64,000 bases of DNA from Campylobacter blaseri (GTDB lineage Bacteria; Campylobacterota; Campylobacteria; Campylobacterales; Campylobacteraceae): positions 186,001 to 250,000 of the forward strand of contig NZ_CP053841.1 of NCBI RefSeq assembly GCF_013201895.1, written 5' to 3'. Shown here piece by piece: positions 17,143 to 26,083 of the stretch (positions are counted from its first letter, which is position 1; every line of letters begins with the position of its first letter). A program made the position numbers and the translations under genes. The notes under the pieces are model-generated. The model was not told where the DNA came from and made no database searches. It was given only the letters and a program-made list of their open reading frames with translations.

Positions 17143-17809
17143 TTTCTATTAGTTTTTTTACAACATAACTAGCTAAAAATAGTCCAAAAGTTGCAGTTAC
17201 ACCCATAAAACTTCCTAAATTTTTCATATCTTTTGGAAGTTCTGTGGAAAAAATGACATCAAAATTGCCTTTAAAACCTGATTTTTTAAGTTCATATCTA
17301 AATTTTCTAGCAAACGGGTCTGTATTTGTTTTCCAAATGTTAGTTATCTTTATAAGCTCAGGATTTAGGCGTTTTGCTCCACCCATAGAGCTAACAAATT
17401 TAGTTTTGTTATCGTTGTTAGTTATAATTTTGTTAGCTAGCATTACCTTAGCATTTATATCATCAATTGCATCAACTATAAAATCAAACTCGCTAAAATC
17501 AAACTTATCTACAAAATCACTATCTATTTTTGCAAAAATAGGGGTAATGTTTTCAAATTTAGCCTTGAAGACATCTACCTTTTTTTCTCCAATATTTTCA
17601 CTTCCAAGCTGTCTGTTTTGATTTGTAATTTCAAAAGTATCACAGTCAATTATAGTTAAGTTTATAACTCCACTTCTATAAAGTGCTTCTATACAAGCTC
17701 CACCAACTCCACCACAACCACATACTAAAACTTTGGCATTTTGTAGCTTTTCAAAATTATCTTCAAAAAGCCATCTGCTTCTTGTAAATCTATCTATCAT
17801 CTCAGCCAT
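17132..17809 (-). CDS. tcdA: tRNA threonylcarbamoyladenosine dehydratase TcdA (ThiF/MoeB family)
   Basis: E1-like enzyme that uses ATP to cyclise t6A37 of tRNA to ct6A. The 225 residues show RFTRSRWLF near the N-terminus, the glycine-rich GCGGVGGACIEAL loop at about 31-43, DxDTFExTNxNRQ near 55-67 and DAIDDINAK near 112-120. It lacks the zinc-binding CxxC pairs of MoeB, as expected for TcdA. The start at 17809 overlaps surE by 13 bases; an ATG at 17800 is an alternative. The Sua5-like gene that should make the t6A precursor lies convergently 0.6 kb away. Confidence 0.85.
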   Translation of the reverse strand: MAEMIDRFTRSRWLFEDNFEKLQNAKVLVCGCGGVGGACIEALYRSGVINLTIIDCDTFEITNQNRQLGSENIGEKKVDVFKAKFENITPIFAKIDSDFVDKFDFSEFDFIVDAIDDINAKVMLANKIITNNDNKTKFVSSMGGAKRLNPELIKITNIWKTNTDPFARKFRYELKKSGFKGNFDVIFSTELPKDMKNLGSFMGVTATFGLFLASYVVKKLIENRI

Positions 17810-18570
17810 TTTTCCACACTTTCAAGCTCATTAAAATCAGTTAAATTTAAAGTTATTGGTGTCAAACTTGCATACCCATCAATCAAAGCCTTTATGTCTG
17901 TATTTTTGTTTTTGTTTTCATCATAGTTTATGTTCATTTTTCCAAGCCAGTAATACTCTAACCCTCTTGGATTTTTATTAAGTTGTGCGTCTGTTGTATA
18001 AAACTTTTCACCTGCACCTACGGCTTTCAAGCCTTTATAGTCATTTTTACTAACTGCTGGAATATTTAAGTTTAGAAATTTTTTAGGTGGTAAAGGGTAT
18101 CCGTCTTTGAAAATCTTTTTAACAATATCTATAGTTATTTTGCAAGCTAAATCAAAACCATTTTCCTCTAAACTATTTCCTATATAAAATTGCGATACAG
18201 CAAGGGAAGGAATACCGTGCAAAACTGCTTCCATAGCAGCACCACAAGTTCCTGAATATGTTATATCTTCAGCTACATTAGCCCCATGATTTATACCACT
18301 TATAATAAGGTCTGGCTTTTTGTTAGGGAAAAGTGTGTGAAGTGCTAAAAAGATACAATCGGCTGGAGTTGCGTTATCGAGCTTATAAAAATCATCATCA
18401 ATACTTATAAATCTTAGTGGTTTTGTAAGGGTTAAAGAGTGTGCACAGGCTGATTTTTCAGTGCTTGGAGCTACAACTGTAATGTGAGCTATATCTCTTA
18501 ACGTTTTTACAAGTTCATTTATGCCAAGAGCTTCAAAACCATCATCATTTGTAATTAAAATTTCTTTCAA
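17797..18570 (-). CDS. surE: 5'/3'-nucleotidase SurE
   Basis: Divalent-metal-dependent nucleotidase that removes phosphate from nucleoside monophosphates, linked with survival in stationary phase. The 257 residues carry the family's metal-site elements: TNDDG at 7-11, a serine in SGTCGAA near 106 and SGINHGANVAEDITYSG near 90-106. It is followed by tcdA with a 13-base overlap, the same pairing as in C. jejuni from memory. The start is ATG with GAAAG upstream. Confidence 0.95.
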   Translation of the reverse strand: MKEILITNDDGFEALGINELVKTLRDIAHITVVAPSTEKSACAHSLTLTKPLRFISIDDDFYKLDNATPADCIFLALHTLFPNKKPDLIISGINHGANVAEDITYSGTCGAAMEAVLHGIPSLAVSQFYIGNSLEENGFDLACKITIDIVKKIFKDGYPLPPKKFLNLNIPAVSKNDYKGLKAVGAGEKFYTTDAQLNKNPRGLEYYWLGKMNINYDENKNKNTDIKALIDGYASLTPITLNLTDFNELESVEKWLR

Positions 18571-18647
18571 AGTTAAAAGTCCTTTTTCTATAAGTTTAAC
18601 ATAAATTTGTTATAATCAAATAAAAATTTCAGGAATATGATGAAGAT

Positions 18648-19688
18648 ATGATAAAAAAGAAAATTTTAATTTCAGCACTTGAACCATCAGCAAATTTACA
18701 CTTAAAAAAGGTTTTAGATGAGCTTAATGAGTATGAACCAAAAGGGATATTTTCTCCTAAATTTGGAAAGCCTTTTATGAGCAGTGACGAGTTTTCAGCT
18801 ATGGGCTTTGTGGAAGTTTTACCTCTTATTTTCAAAGCAAAAAGGGCTATAAAAAAGATGGTTGAATTGGCTAAGGAGTGTGAACATATTTTGTTAATTG
18901 ATTCTCCTGCTTTTAATCTTCCTTTGGCAAAAGCGTTAAAAGAGGCAAATGTGAAAGCACCTATAACCTACTACATTCTCCCGCAAGTTTGGGCTTGGAA
19001 ACAAAAAAGGGTAGAAAAAGTTGAGAAATATTGTGATAACTTAGCCTCAATTTTGCCTTTTGATGAAGAGTATTATAACCGTTCAGTTTATGTTGGACAC
19101 CCATTGCTTGACATTATTAATGAAACAAAAACAGATTATAGCAACAATAGAGTTTTATCATTTTTACCCGGTTCAAGAAGGGCTGAAATTTCAAAATTAA
19201 TGCCTATTTTTAACGAGCTTATTAAAAACTATAAAGATTATAAAAAACAGCTAGTAGTTCCACCACATTTAAAAGATAAAATTGCCCAGTTTTATGGAGA
19301 TGTGAGTGAATATGAGATTTTATTTGACACCAAAGAGGCACTTTTAAAAAGTGAGTTTGCATTTGTTTGTTCGGGAACTGCTACACTTGAAGCCACACTT
19401 GTTGGAACTCCTTTTGTTCTATGTTACAAGGCAAAAAATATTGATATGTTTATAGCAAAGCTATTTGTTAAAAACATAAAACATGCAGGACTAGCTAATA
19501 TAATTTTTACTTTTTGGGGTAAAAAACCACTTCACAAAGAGCTTTTGCAAGATGATGTAAATGTGCAAAATTTACTAAAAGCTCACAGGGATTGCGACTA
19601 TAAAGAGTTTGCAAATTCAGCCAAAGAGTTAAGACAGTATCTCAAATTTGGTAGTGCAAAAAATGTTGCAAATTTGATAAAAGCGTAG
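18648..19688 (+). CDS. lpxB: Lipid-A-disaccharide synthase LpxB
   Basis: Membrane-associated GT-B glycosyltransferase joining UDP-2,3-diacylglucosamine and lipid X into the lipid A disaccharide. The 346 residues include SALEPSANLHL near the N-terminus, QVWAWKQKRV near 115, FLPGSRRAEI near 172 and CSGTATLEATLVGTPFVLCYK near 243-263, all typical of the family. It is slightly shorter than E. coli LpxB (382), as in other Campylobacter. It is divergent from surE and 43 bases ahead of greA. Confidence 0.96.
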   Translation: MIKKKILISALEPSANLHLKKVLDELNEYEPKGIFSPKFGKPFMSSDEFSAMGFVEVLPLIFKAKRAIKKMVELAKECEHILLIDSPAFNLPLAKALKEANVKAPITYYILPQVWAWKQKRVEKVEKYCDNLASILPFDEEYYNRSVYVGHPLLDIINETKTDYSNNRVLSFLPGSRRAEISKLMPIFNELIKNYKDYKKQLVVPPHLKDKIAQFYGDVSEYEILFDTKEALLKSEFAFVCSGTATLEATLVGTPFVLCYKAKNIDMFIAKLFVKNIKHAGLANIIFTFWGKKPLHKELLQDDVNVQNLLKAHRDCDYKEFANSAKELRQYLKFGSAKNVANLIKA

Positions 19689-19731
19689 ATTTAAAAAAAT
19701 CAAGTATAATTAGAATTAAAAAGGAAATTTA

Positions 19732-20214
19732 ATGGTAGAACCCATGACAATTTATGGTTATGAAAAAATAACTGCTGAACTTAAGCAATTAAAAGAGATT
19801 GAAAGACCATATATAGTTAAAGAAATTGACATAGCAAGAAGCCACGGTGATTTAAAAGAAAATGCAGAATATCACGCAGCAAAAGAAAAACAAGCCTTTA
19901 TAGAAAGACGTATAGCCGAACTTAGCGACATTATAAGTCGTGCACAGATAATTGACCCAAGTAATTACGAGCACGATAGAGTCAAATTTGGTTCAACTAT
20001 AACTATTGAGGATGTGGATACGGGCGATATAAAAACATATACAATTGTAGGTGCTAGTGAAAGTGATATTTCAAAAGGTTTAGTTAGCACAAATACCCCG
20101 ATCATAAAACAACTTCTAGGAAAAAAAGAGGGCGATGAAGTAACTTTAAACTTACCAGGTGGAGTCAGTGAGGTTGAAATTATCAAAATAGAATATAAAG
20201 AGATAAATTTTTAA
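19732..20214 (+). CDS. greA: Transcription elongation factor GreA
   Basis: Rescues backtracked RNA polymerase by stimulating transcript cleavage. The 160 residues have an N-terminal coiled coil with [15 protein letters not shown] near 44-58, the acidic tip at D42/E46 region, and the C-terminal FKBP-like globular domain. The ATG at 19732 has AAGGAA 6 bases upstream; an internal ATG at 19744 would also fit and matches the usual N-terminus MTIYGYEKI better in length, so the first four residues are uncertain. Confidence 0.96.
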   Translation: MVEPMTIYGYEKITAELKQLKEIERPYIVKEIDIARSHGDLKENAEYHAAKEKQAFIERRIAELSDIISRAQIIDPSNYEHDRVKFGSTITIEDVDTGDIKTYTIVGASESDISKGLVSTNTPIIKQLLGKKEGDEVTLNLPGGVSEVEIIKIEYKEINF

Positions 20215-20247
20215 TTAATACATACCAAGTAAAAGGAGCTTTAAAAA

Positions 20248-20970
20248 TTGCATAATAGTTATGAAATAAAAGAGGGTGCAATTTTTATAAGCGACGCTCA
20301 TGAAAATTCCAATAAAGACCACTTTTATAAATTTTTAAAAGATGTTAAAAATGATAGATATGAATTTTCACAAATATTTTTAATGGGAGATATTTTTGAT
20401 TTTCTAAGCTTTACAGAGTATTCAAAAAAATTTTATCAAAAAGAGATTGATTTATTAAATGAACTTTCTAGAACAAATGAAATTTATTATTTTGAAGGGA
20501 ATCATGATTATAATATAAGTGGAGTATTTCCAAATATTAAGGTATTTGACATCCAAAATCAACCTGTAAGATTTAAAACCAAAATAGGCAAAGATGTTAG
20601 CATGGCTCATGGCGATATTTTTTTACCTCCAATTACAAAATATATACTTTTATTTCTAAGAAATAGAACTTTTTTAAAATTTATGAATTTTTTAGATAAA
20701 ATTACAAATTTTAAAATTACAAAATCTATTTTAAAACATCAAAAAGATAAAGAGTTATATAAAGAAATGAATAATTTTGAAGAATTTGCCAAATACAGAT
20801 TAAGTAAACACAAGGCAGAATATGTTATAGAGGGGCATTATCATCAAGATAAGGTTGTTGAATTTAATGATATGATATATTTTAATCTAAACTCATATGC
20901 AGTTACTGATAAAATATATCAAGCTAAATTTAAGAAAAATAGACTTTTTTTAGAGAATATAAAAGATTAA
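20248..20970 (+). CDS. Calcineurin-like phosphoesterase, LpxH-like UDP-2,3-diacylglucosamine diphosphatase
   Basis: Predicted di-metal phosphoesterase. Metal ligands are visible as DAH (D16, H18), GDIFDF (D48), GNHD (N85, H86), AHGD near 121-124 and GHYH near 196-199. The combination with lpxB and greA in one plus-strand run suggests the pyrophosphatase that makes lipid X in lipid A synthesis, as the neighbouring gene does in Campylobacter; the assignment to LpxH rests on this context. The start is TTG at 20248, 9 bases after AAAAGGAG; the nearby ATG is out of frame. Confidence 0.75.
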   Translation: MHNSYEIKEGAIFISDAHENSNKDHFYKFLKDVKNDRYEFSQIFLMGDIFDFLSFTEYSKKFYQKEIDLLNELSRTNEIYYFEGNHDYNISGVFPNIKVFDIQNQPVRFKTKIGKDVSMAHGDIFLPPITKYILLFLRNRTFLKFMNFLDKITNFKITKSILKHQKDKELYKEMNNFEEFAKYRLSKHKAEYVIEGHYHQDKVVEFNDMIYFNLNSYAVTDKIYQAKFKKNRLFLENIKD

Positions 20971-21008
20971 TAAGATACAATGCATACCAAATAAGATAAG
21001 GATAAGAA

Positions 21009-21632
21009 TTGATAAAACTTTGCATTTTTGATTTTGATAATACATTAATGGACGGTGAAACTATCACTAAATTTGCTGAACATATGGGTGTTGGAAAAGA
21101 AGTTGCCGATATTACAAATCAAGCTATGGCTGGAGATCTTGACTTTTTTGAAAGTTTTTCCAAAAGGGTTGCTCTTGTAAAAGGAATGAAGGAAGAAGAC
21201 GCTAAAGAGTTAGCTAAGAATTTGCCTTTTATAGATGGCGCAAAAGAGATAATATCTTATTTAAAAGAAAAATGCATAAAAGTTGTAGTTTTTAGTGGTG
21301 GATTTCATATAGGAACTGATGTCGCGCAAGAAAAACTTGGATTCGATGCTAGTTTTGCAAATTATTTCCATACAAAAAATGGCATAACTACAGGTTTAGC
21401 TGGTGGGGAGATGATGTTTAATGAGTCAAAAGGGCTAATGTTAAAACAACTAAAAGGATTGTTGGGACTTAAAAAAGAAGAGGTTATGTGCGTAGGAGAT
21501 GGTGCAAATGATATATCTATGTTTAAAGAAGCAGGGCTTAATATAGCTTTTTGTGCACATGAGGTGCTTAAAAAAGAGGCCACTTATGTAATAGATAAAA
21601 GAGATTTAAGGGAGATCAAAAAATATGTATAA
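21009..21632 (+). CDS. serB: Phosphoserine phosphatase SerB
   Basis: HAD-family hydrolase, last step of serine synthesis. The 207 residues show motif I DFDNTLMDGET (D8, D10), motif II FSGG near 97-100, and motif III/IV GDGANDISMF near 165-174. Regulatory ACT domains of the longer E. coli type are absent, as usual in Campylobacter. The start is TTG at 21009 with AAGGAT upstream. It overlaps tal by 8 bases. serC, the preceding step, is at 35.2 kb in this window. Confidence 0.92.
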   Translation: MIKLCIFDFDNTLMDGETITKFAEHMGVGKEVADITNQAMAGDLDFFESFSKRVALVKGMKEEDAKELAKNLPFIDGAKEIISYLKEKCIKVVVFSGGFHIGTDVAQEKLGFDASFANYFHTKNGITTGLAGGEMMFNESKGLMLKQLKGLLGLKKEEVMCVGDGANDISMFKEAGLNIAFCAHEVLKKEATYVIDKRDLREIKKYV

Positions 21633-22614
21633 TGGAAATTTTAGTCTTTGGTGCGATTTTTTAGAGAGAGATTTTATAGATAGTGAGTTTAAAAATTTTG
21701 TAAAAGATGAAATTTTCAATGGAGCTACTTCAAATCCAGCTATTTTCAAAAATGCTATTTTAAACTCAAAAGCTTATGATAAATATAAAAATGATTTTAA
21801 AGATAAAAGTCCAAAAGAAATTTATGAGTTAATGGCTACTAAAGATATTAAAAATGCAGCCACTATCTTGCTTAAAAACTATGAAAATAGTGATGATGGC
21901 TTTGTTAGTTTAGAGGTTGATCCAGAACTTTGTAATGATGCTAATGCTACATATAATGAAGGTATTAGGCTGTTTGAAAGTATAAATATGCCAAATGTTA
22001 TGATAAAAGTTCCTGCTACTAAAGAGGGTTATGTGGCTATGGAAAAACTTATAGCAAAAGGGGTTAATGTAAATGCAACTTTAATTTTTTCACCAGAGCA
22101 AACACAAGAGTGTTTATTGGCTTTGCAAAATGGAACAAAAACTTTTAAAAATACACATAGTGAACAAAAATTACCACAAGCTGTTATAAGCGTATTTGTT
22201 AGTAGGTTTGATAGATTGTTAGATGAAGAGATGGTAAAAAATGGCTTTAAAGCAGGTCGGATTGGAATTATGAATGCTTCTAAATGCTATAATTTAATCC
22301 AAAAAACTAACCAATGTAATGTTAGAGCCTTATTTGCAAGCACGGGCGTAAAAGGAGCTAGCTTAGAGCCTAGCTATTATGTAAGTGAACTTATGTATAA
22401 AAACTCAATAAACACAGCCCCTTTAGATACAATAAAAGAATTTATAAAAATAGATAATAAATTAAAACAGCCATATTCAGATAGTCAAATAGATGCTTTT
22501 TTTGAAAAAATAGGTAGTTCTATAGATATGGATAAAGCCTATGCTTTTTTATTGGAAGATGGATTAAAACAATTTAAAATAGCATTTCAAGAAATTTTAA
22601 AATCACTAAAATAA
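21625..22614 (+). CDS. tal: Transaldolase
   Basis: Transfers a dihydroxyacetone unit between sugar phosphates in the non-oxidative pentose phosphate branch. The 329 residues form one TIM barrel; the Schiff-base lysine is probably in MIKVPATKEG near residue 131, and NATLIFSPEQ near 150 is also conserved. Campylobacter largely lacks glycolytic sugar use, so the enzyme mainly supplies ribose and erythrose phosphates for nucleotides and aromatic amino acids. It is translationally coupled to serB by an 8-base overlap. Confidence 0.93.
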   Translation: MYNGNFSLWCDFLERDFIDSEFKNFVKDEIFNGATSNPAIFKNAILNSKAYDKYKNDFKDKSPKEIYELMATKDIKNAATILLKNYENSDDGFVSLEVDPELCNDANATYNEGIRLFESINMPNVMIKVPATKEGYVAMEKLIAKGVNVNATLIFSPEQTQECLLALQNGTKTFKNTHSEQKLPQAVISVFVSRFDRLLDEEMVKNGFKAGRIGIMNASKCYNLIQKTNQCNVRALFASTGVKGASLEPSYYVSELMYKNSINTAPLDTIKEFIKIDNKLKQPYSDSQIDAFFEKIGSSIDMDKAYAFLLEDGLKQFKIAFQEILKSLK

Positions 22615-22631
22615 GAGATGAGGATATTGTA

Positions 22632-23807
22632 ATGATGGATGAAAAAGAAATTAAGCTTGCAAAAGAAAGGCTAGATAAATATCTTAGATTTTTAATTGAT
22701 CATGGTGGAAGTGATTTACATATAAAATCAGGATCAAATATAAGAGGAAGAATAAATGGTGATATTTTTAAATTAAGTGAAAATAATCTCTCAAAAGAAG
22801 AGATAATTGGTATTATGAGAATTATTTTAGGCGAAAGGTTTTTAGTTTTAGAAGAAAAGAAAAATTTAGACTTTACTTATATCTTAAATAAAGAGTATAG
22901 ATTTAGAGTTAATGTATTTTATCAAATAAGCGGTATTAGTGCTGTATTTAGAGTTATACTGTCAAAAATTCCAACTATAGATGAGTTAAAATTGCCTAAA
23001 GTATTAAAAGATATATGTGATACTTCTATGAGAGGATTAATTTTAGTTTCAGGACCTACAGGAAGCGGTAAAACTACAACAATAGCTAGTATGTTAAATA
23101 GGATAAATAACATTAGACCAGCTCATATAATAACCATTGAAGATCCAGTTGAATATATTTATGAAGATAAAGAATGTATTATAAACCAAAGAGCAGTTGG
23201 ACAAGATTGCACAAATTTTGCAGATTCTTTAAGGGCATCTTTAAGGGAGGATCCTGACATTATATTTGTTGGTGAAATGAGAGATCTAGAGACAATTGAA
23301 ACAGCGTTAAGGGCGGCTGAAACAGGGCATTTAGTTTTTTCAACTATCCATACTATAGATGCTAAAGAGACAGTAAATAGGATAATTTCTATGTTTGAAG
23401 TTTATGAACAAGAAAGAATTAGATTAGCATTAGCTTCTGTTTTAGAATCAGTAATATCTCAAAGATTAATCTCAACTAAAGATGGTTATAGAAGACCTGT
23501 TGTCGAAGTACTTCGTAAAAATGCAAGAATTAAAGAGATGATAATAAGCAATAGAGCTCATGAAATTACTGATGCTATTAAAGATGGTAGAAATACATAT
23601 GGTATGCAAACATTTGATCAACATCTTTTAGATTTATTTAAAGAAGGGGCTATAACAAGAGAAGAAGCACTAGATAAAAGTACAAATAGAGGAGATTTAG
23701 ATATAGATATAAAAAATGTAATTATGTCTAAAAAAGAAGATGATAAATTAAAAAATTCAAAAGAATTATATTGTGATATTGATATTGCATTAGAGGATAT
23801 TGATTAA
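22632..23807 (+). CDS. PilT/PilU-family type IV pilus retraction ATPase
   Basis: Secretion-type hexameric ATPase of 391 residues. Present are Walker [11 protein letters not shown] near 139, the Asp box ITIEDPVEYIY near 168, Walker B LREDPDIIFVGEMRD near 200-214 and the His box THIxTxDA-like TIHTIDAKE near 236. The C-terminal PilT motif AIRNLIRE is replaced by ARIKEMII near 303-310, closer to a PilU-like or divergent PilT. No pilin or assembly gene is nearby; it sits between tal and rplY. It may act on a pilus or a competence pseudopilus encoded elsewhere. Confidence 0.85.
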   Translation: MMDEKEIKLAKERLDKYLRFLIDHGGSDLHIKSGSNIRGRINGDIFKLSENNLSKEEIIGIMRIILGERFLVLEEKKNLDFTYILNKEYRFRVNVFYQISGISAVFRVILSKIPTIDELKLPKVLKDICDTSMRGLILVSGPTGSGKTTTIASMLNRINNIRPAHIITIEDPVEYIYEDKECIINQRAVGQDCTNFADSLRASLREDPDIIFVGEMRDLETIETALRAAETGHLVFSTIHTIDAKETVNRIISMFEVYEQERIRLALASVLESVISQRLISTKDGYRRPVVEVLRKNARIKEMIISNRAHEITDAIKDGRNTYGMQTFDQHLLDLFKEGAITREEALDKSTNRGDLDIDIKNVIMSKKEDDKLKNSKELYCDIDIALEDID

Positions 23808-23873
23808 AAATTTATATTAAATTTAGTAATAATAATATATAATTACCAGTTATTTATTTTTTAAGAAAGGAAA

Positions 23874-24413
23874 ATGATGTTAGAAGGTATAATTAGAGAG
23901 AGTATCGGTAAAAAGTCGGCAAAGACTTTAAAGAGAGATGGTTATCTAATCGCTAATATCTATGCTAAAGGCGTTGAGAATATTAATGCAGCTTTTAAAG
24001 TTAATGAGTTCATAAAACACGTTAGAGATAAAAAAACTTTAGCTTTTGATATAAAAGTGGGAGATAAAACACATAAAGTAGTAGTTGAGGAGTATCAAAA
24101 ACATCCAGTAACAAATACTTTAACCCATGTTGACTTAAGAGTAGTGCTAGATGATGTTTTATCAAAATACTACATTCCTGTTAAAACAAAAGGATCTGCA
24201 ATAGGACTAAAAAACAAAGGTGTTTTAGTGCAGTCTAAAAAAAGACTTCCAGTTCAGTGCAAAGGCAAAGATTTGCCAAATGAGTTTTTACTAGATGTAT
24301 CAGGTCTTGATACGGGTGATTCTATAATAGTAAGAGATATAGAAGTTCCAGCTGGAGTTACCATCTTAGAAGGTGATAATGTTGCTGTAGTTGGAGTGCT
24401 TGCTGCTAAGTAA
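23874..24413 (+). CDS. rplY: 50S ribosomal protein L25, CTC form
   Basis: Binds 5S rRNA in the large subunit. The 179 residues comprise the L25 domain (about 1-90) and the TL5/CTC-type beta-rich C-terminal domain (about 95-179), the longer form usual in Campylobacterota. There are two adjacent ATG codons at the start behind AAAGGAAA; the first is used here. It begins a plus-strand run with pth and lptG and probably has its own promoter in the AT-rich gap 23808-23873. Confidence 0.94.
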   Translation: MMLEGIIRESIGKKSAKTLKRDGYLIANIYAKGVENINAAFKVNEFIKHVRDKKTLAFDIKVGDKTHKVVVEEYQKHPVTNTLTHVDLRVVLDDVLSKYYIPVKTKGSAIGLKNKGVLVQSKKRLPVQCKGKDLPNEFLLDVSGLDTGDSIIVRDIEVPAGVTILEGDNVAVVGVLAAK

Positions 24414-24418
24414 GTATA

Positions 24419-24961
24419 ATGATTTTAGTTGTTGGTCTTGGAAATATTGGTAAAAAGTATGATTTAACAAGACATAATATAGGCTTTATGCTTATAGATA
24501 AAATAATTGATGATGCTTATATAGACATTACATCTTCAAAATTTCAAGGTGAGCTTTATAAAAAGGGCTCACTTCTTCTTTTAAAACCACATACTTTTAT
24601 GAATTTAAGTGGAAATTCCGTAAAAGCTGTTAAAGATTTTTATAAGCCAGAAAGAATCATAGTTGTACATGATGATTTAGATTTAAATTATGGGGCTGTA
24701 AGATTTAAAAAAGGCGGAAGTAGTGGCGGGCATAATGGCATTAAGTCTATAGATGGTTTGATAGGAAATGATTATGAAAGAGTTCGACTTGGTATAGGTA
24801 AAAGTAGTAATTCCGCTATAGACCATGTTTTAGGTAAATTTAACGAAGATGAAAAACAATATTTAGAGGAGTTTTTAACACACTCAAAAAAAGCTGTTTT
24901 AGAACTTGTGAAAAGCGATTTAGCAACTGTTAGAAACAGTTTCACTAGAAAAGGCATATAA
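24419..24961 (+). CDS. pth: Peptidyl-tRNA hydrolase
   Basis: Releases peptides from prematurely dropped peptidyl-tRNAs. The 180 residues show the active-site LTRHNIGF with His19, [10 protein letters not shown] near 55-64, HDDLDL near 83-88 and [13 protein letters not shown] near 100-112. It lies 5 bases behind rplY, a pairing typical of many bacteria, and two bases ahead of lptG. Confidence 0.96.
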   Translation: MILVVGLGNIGKKYDLTRHNIGFMLIDKIIDDAYIDITSSKFQGELYKKGSLLLLKPHTFMNLSGNSVKAVKDFYKPERIIVVHDDLDLNYGAVRFKKGGSSGGHNGIKSIDGLIGNDYERVRLGIGKSSNSAIDHVLGKFNEDEKQYLEEFLTHSKKAVLELVKSDLATVRNSFTRKGI

Positions 24962-24962
24962 T

Positions 24963-26027
24963 ATGCCAAAATTATACTCAAGATATTTAGCCATTGTTTA
25001 TCTAAAATATTTTTTTATTCTTTTTATAGCACTAGAGTTTTTTTATGTAAGTATAGATATCTTAACCAACTTAAAAGACTTTCCAAAAAGTGCAAATTTG
25101 GCTGTGTTATATTTGCTTTTTACAGCAGCAAGTGCTATAGCTTATATACTTCCTTTAAGTTTAATATTTGCTATGATTATAGCTAAGATAAATATGATAA
25201 GAAGTAATGAATTAGTAAGTCTTTACTCTCTTGGAGTAAGCAAAATTAAGCTTATAAGAACACCATTTTTTATATCTTTAGTGATAACTTTTATATATGT
25301 ATATTCAAATACAACTGGGTTTGCATATGTCGATGAGTACCGAAATAATTTAGAAAATTTTAATAACATTGGAAAAGTTAGTAATAGTATGTTTTTAAAA
25401 TATGAAAATAAATATATATATATAAAAAGACTTAACTCTCAATCAAATGCGGCTAGCGACATTAGAATTCTTAGCACAAACAAAGATAATTTAGAGACAA
25501 TCACATTCGCTAAAAAAGCAAACTATGACTCAGAAAAGTGGAGTTTTTTTGATGTGAATTTAGTTACATTTCCATCTGATTTAAAACTTGGAGCTAAAGG
25601 ACTAAAACAAGAAAAAAAAGATAAATTTTATGATTTAAAAGGATTTAATCCCTCATCAATAGAAAAAATTTATAATAAATCAAATACATATTCAATAAAA
25701 GATGCAATTAGTTCTATAAAAACCTTTAAAAATCAAGGCATTAATATTGATGGGATAAAAGCAAATTTATATAGTCTTATTTTTACACCATTTTTTGCAC
25801 CTATTATGGTTGTAATTTTATTTTTTTATCTACCTGCTACGGGCAGATTTTTTAATATAGCATTTTTAAGCTTTATATTTTTTATAACAACACTTTGTTT
25901 GTGGGGAGTGCTTTTTATCCTTACAAGATTTTCTTTGACAGGAGTTATTGCTCCAGAAATTGGCATAATTATGCCAATAATCCTTTTGGCTATATTTTCT
26001 GTATGCTTGCTTTTTAAGAAAAATTAA
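24963..26027 (+). CDS. lptG: LptF/LptG-family permease of lipopolysaccharide export
   Basis: Inner-membrane subunit of the ABC system that extracts lipopolysaccharide and passes it over the Lpt bridge. The 354 residues have three N-terminal spans (about 10-35, 50-75, 95-115), a large periplasmic jellyroll region and three C-terminal spans (about 265-350), the YjgP/YjgQ plan. I chose LptG over LptF from the position after rplY-pth in Campylobacter; the sequence alone does not separate them firmly. LptB and LptA are not in the window. Confidence 0.82.
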   Translation: MPKLYSRYLAIVYLKYFFILFIALEFFYVSIDILTNLKDFPKSANLAVLYLLFTAASAIAYILPLSLIFAMIIAKINMIRSNELVSLYSLGVSKIKLIRTPFFISLVITFIYVYSNTTGFAYVDEYRNNLENFNNIGKVSNSMFLKYENKYIYIKRLNSQSNAASDIRILSTNKDNLETITFAKKANYDSEKWSFFDVNLVTFPSDLKLGAKGLKQEKKDKFYDLKGFNPSSIEKIYNKSNTYSIKDAISSIKTFKNQGINIDGIKANLYSLIFTPFFAPIMVVILFFYLPATGRFFNIAFLSFIFFITTLCLWGVLFILTRFSLTGVIAPEIGIIMPIILLAIFSVCLLFKKN

Positions 26028-26083
26028 CGCTTTTTAAGTAAATTTTTAGTAAAATCAAATTTTATTAAAAAGGTTTATAGAAT

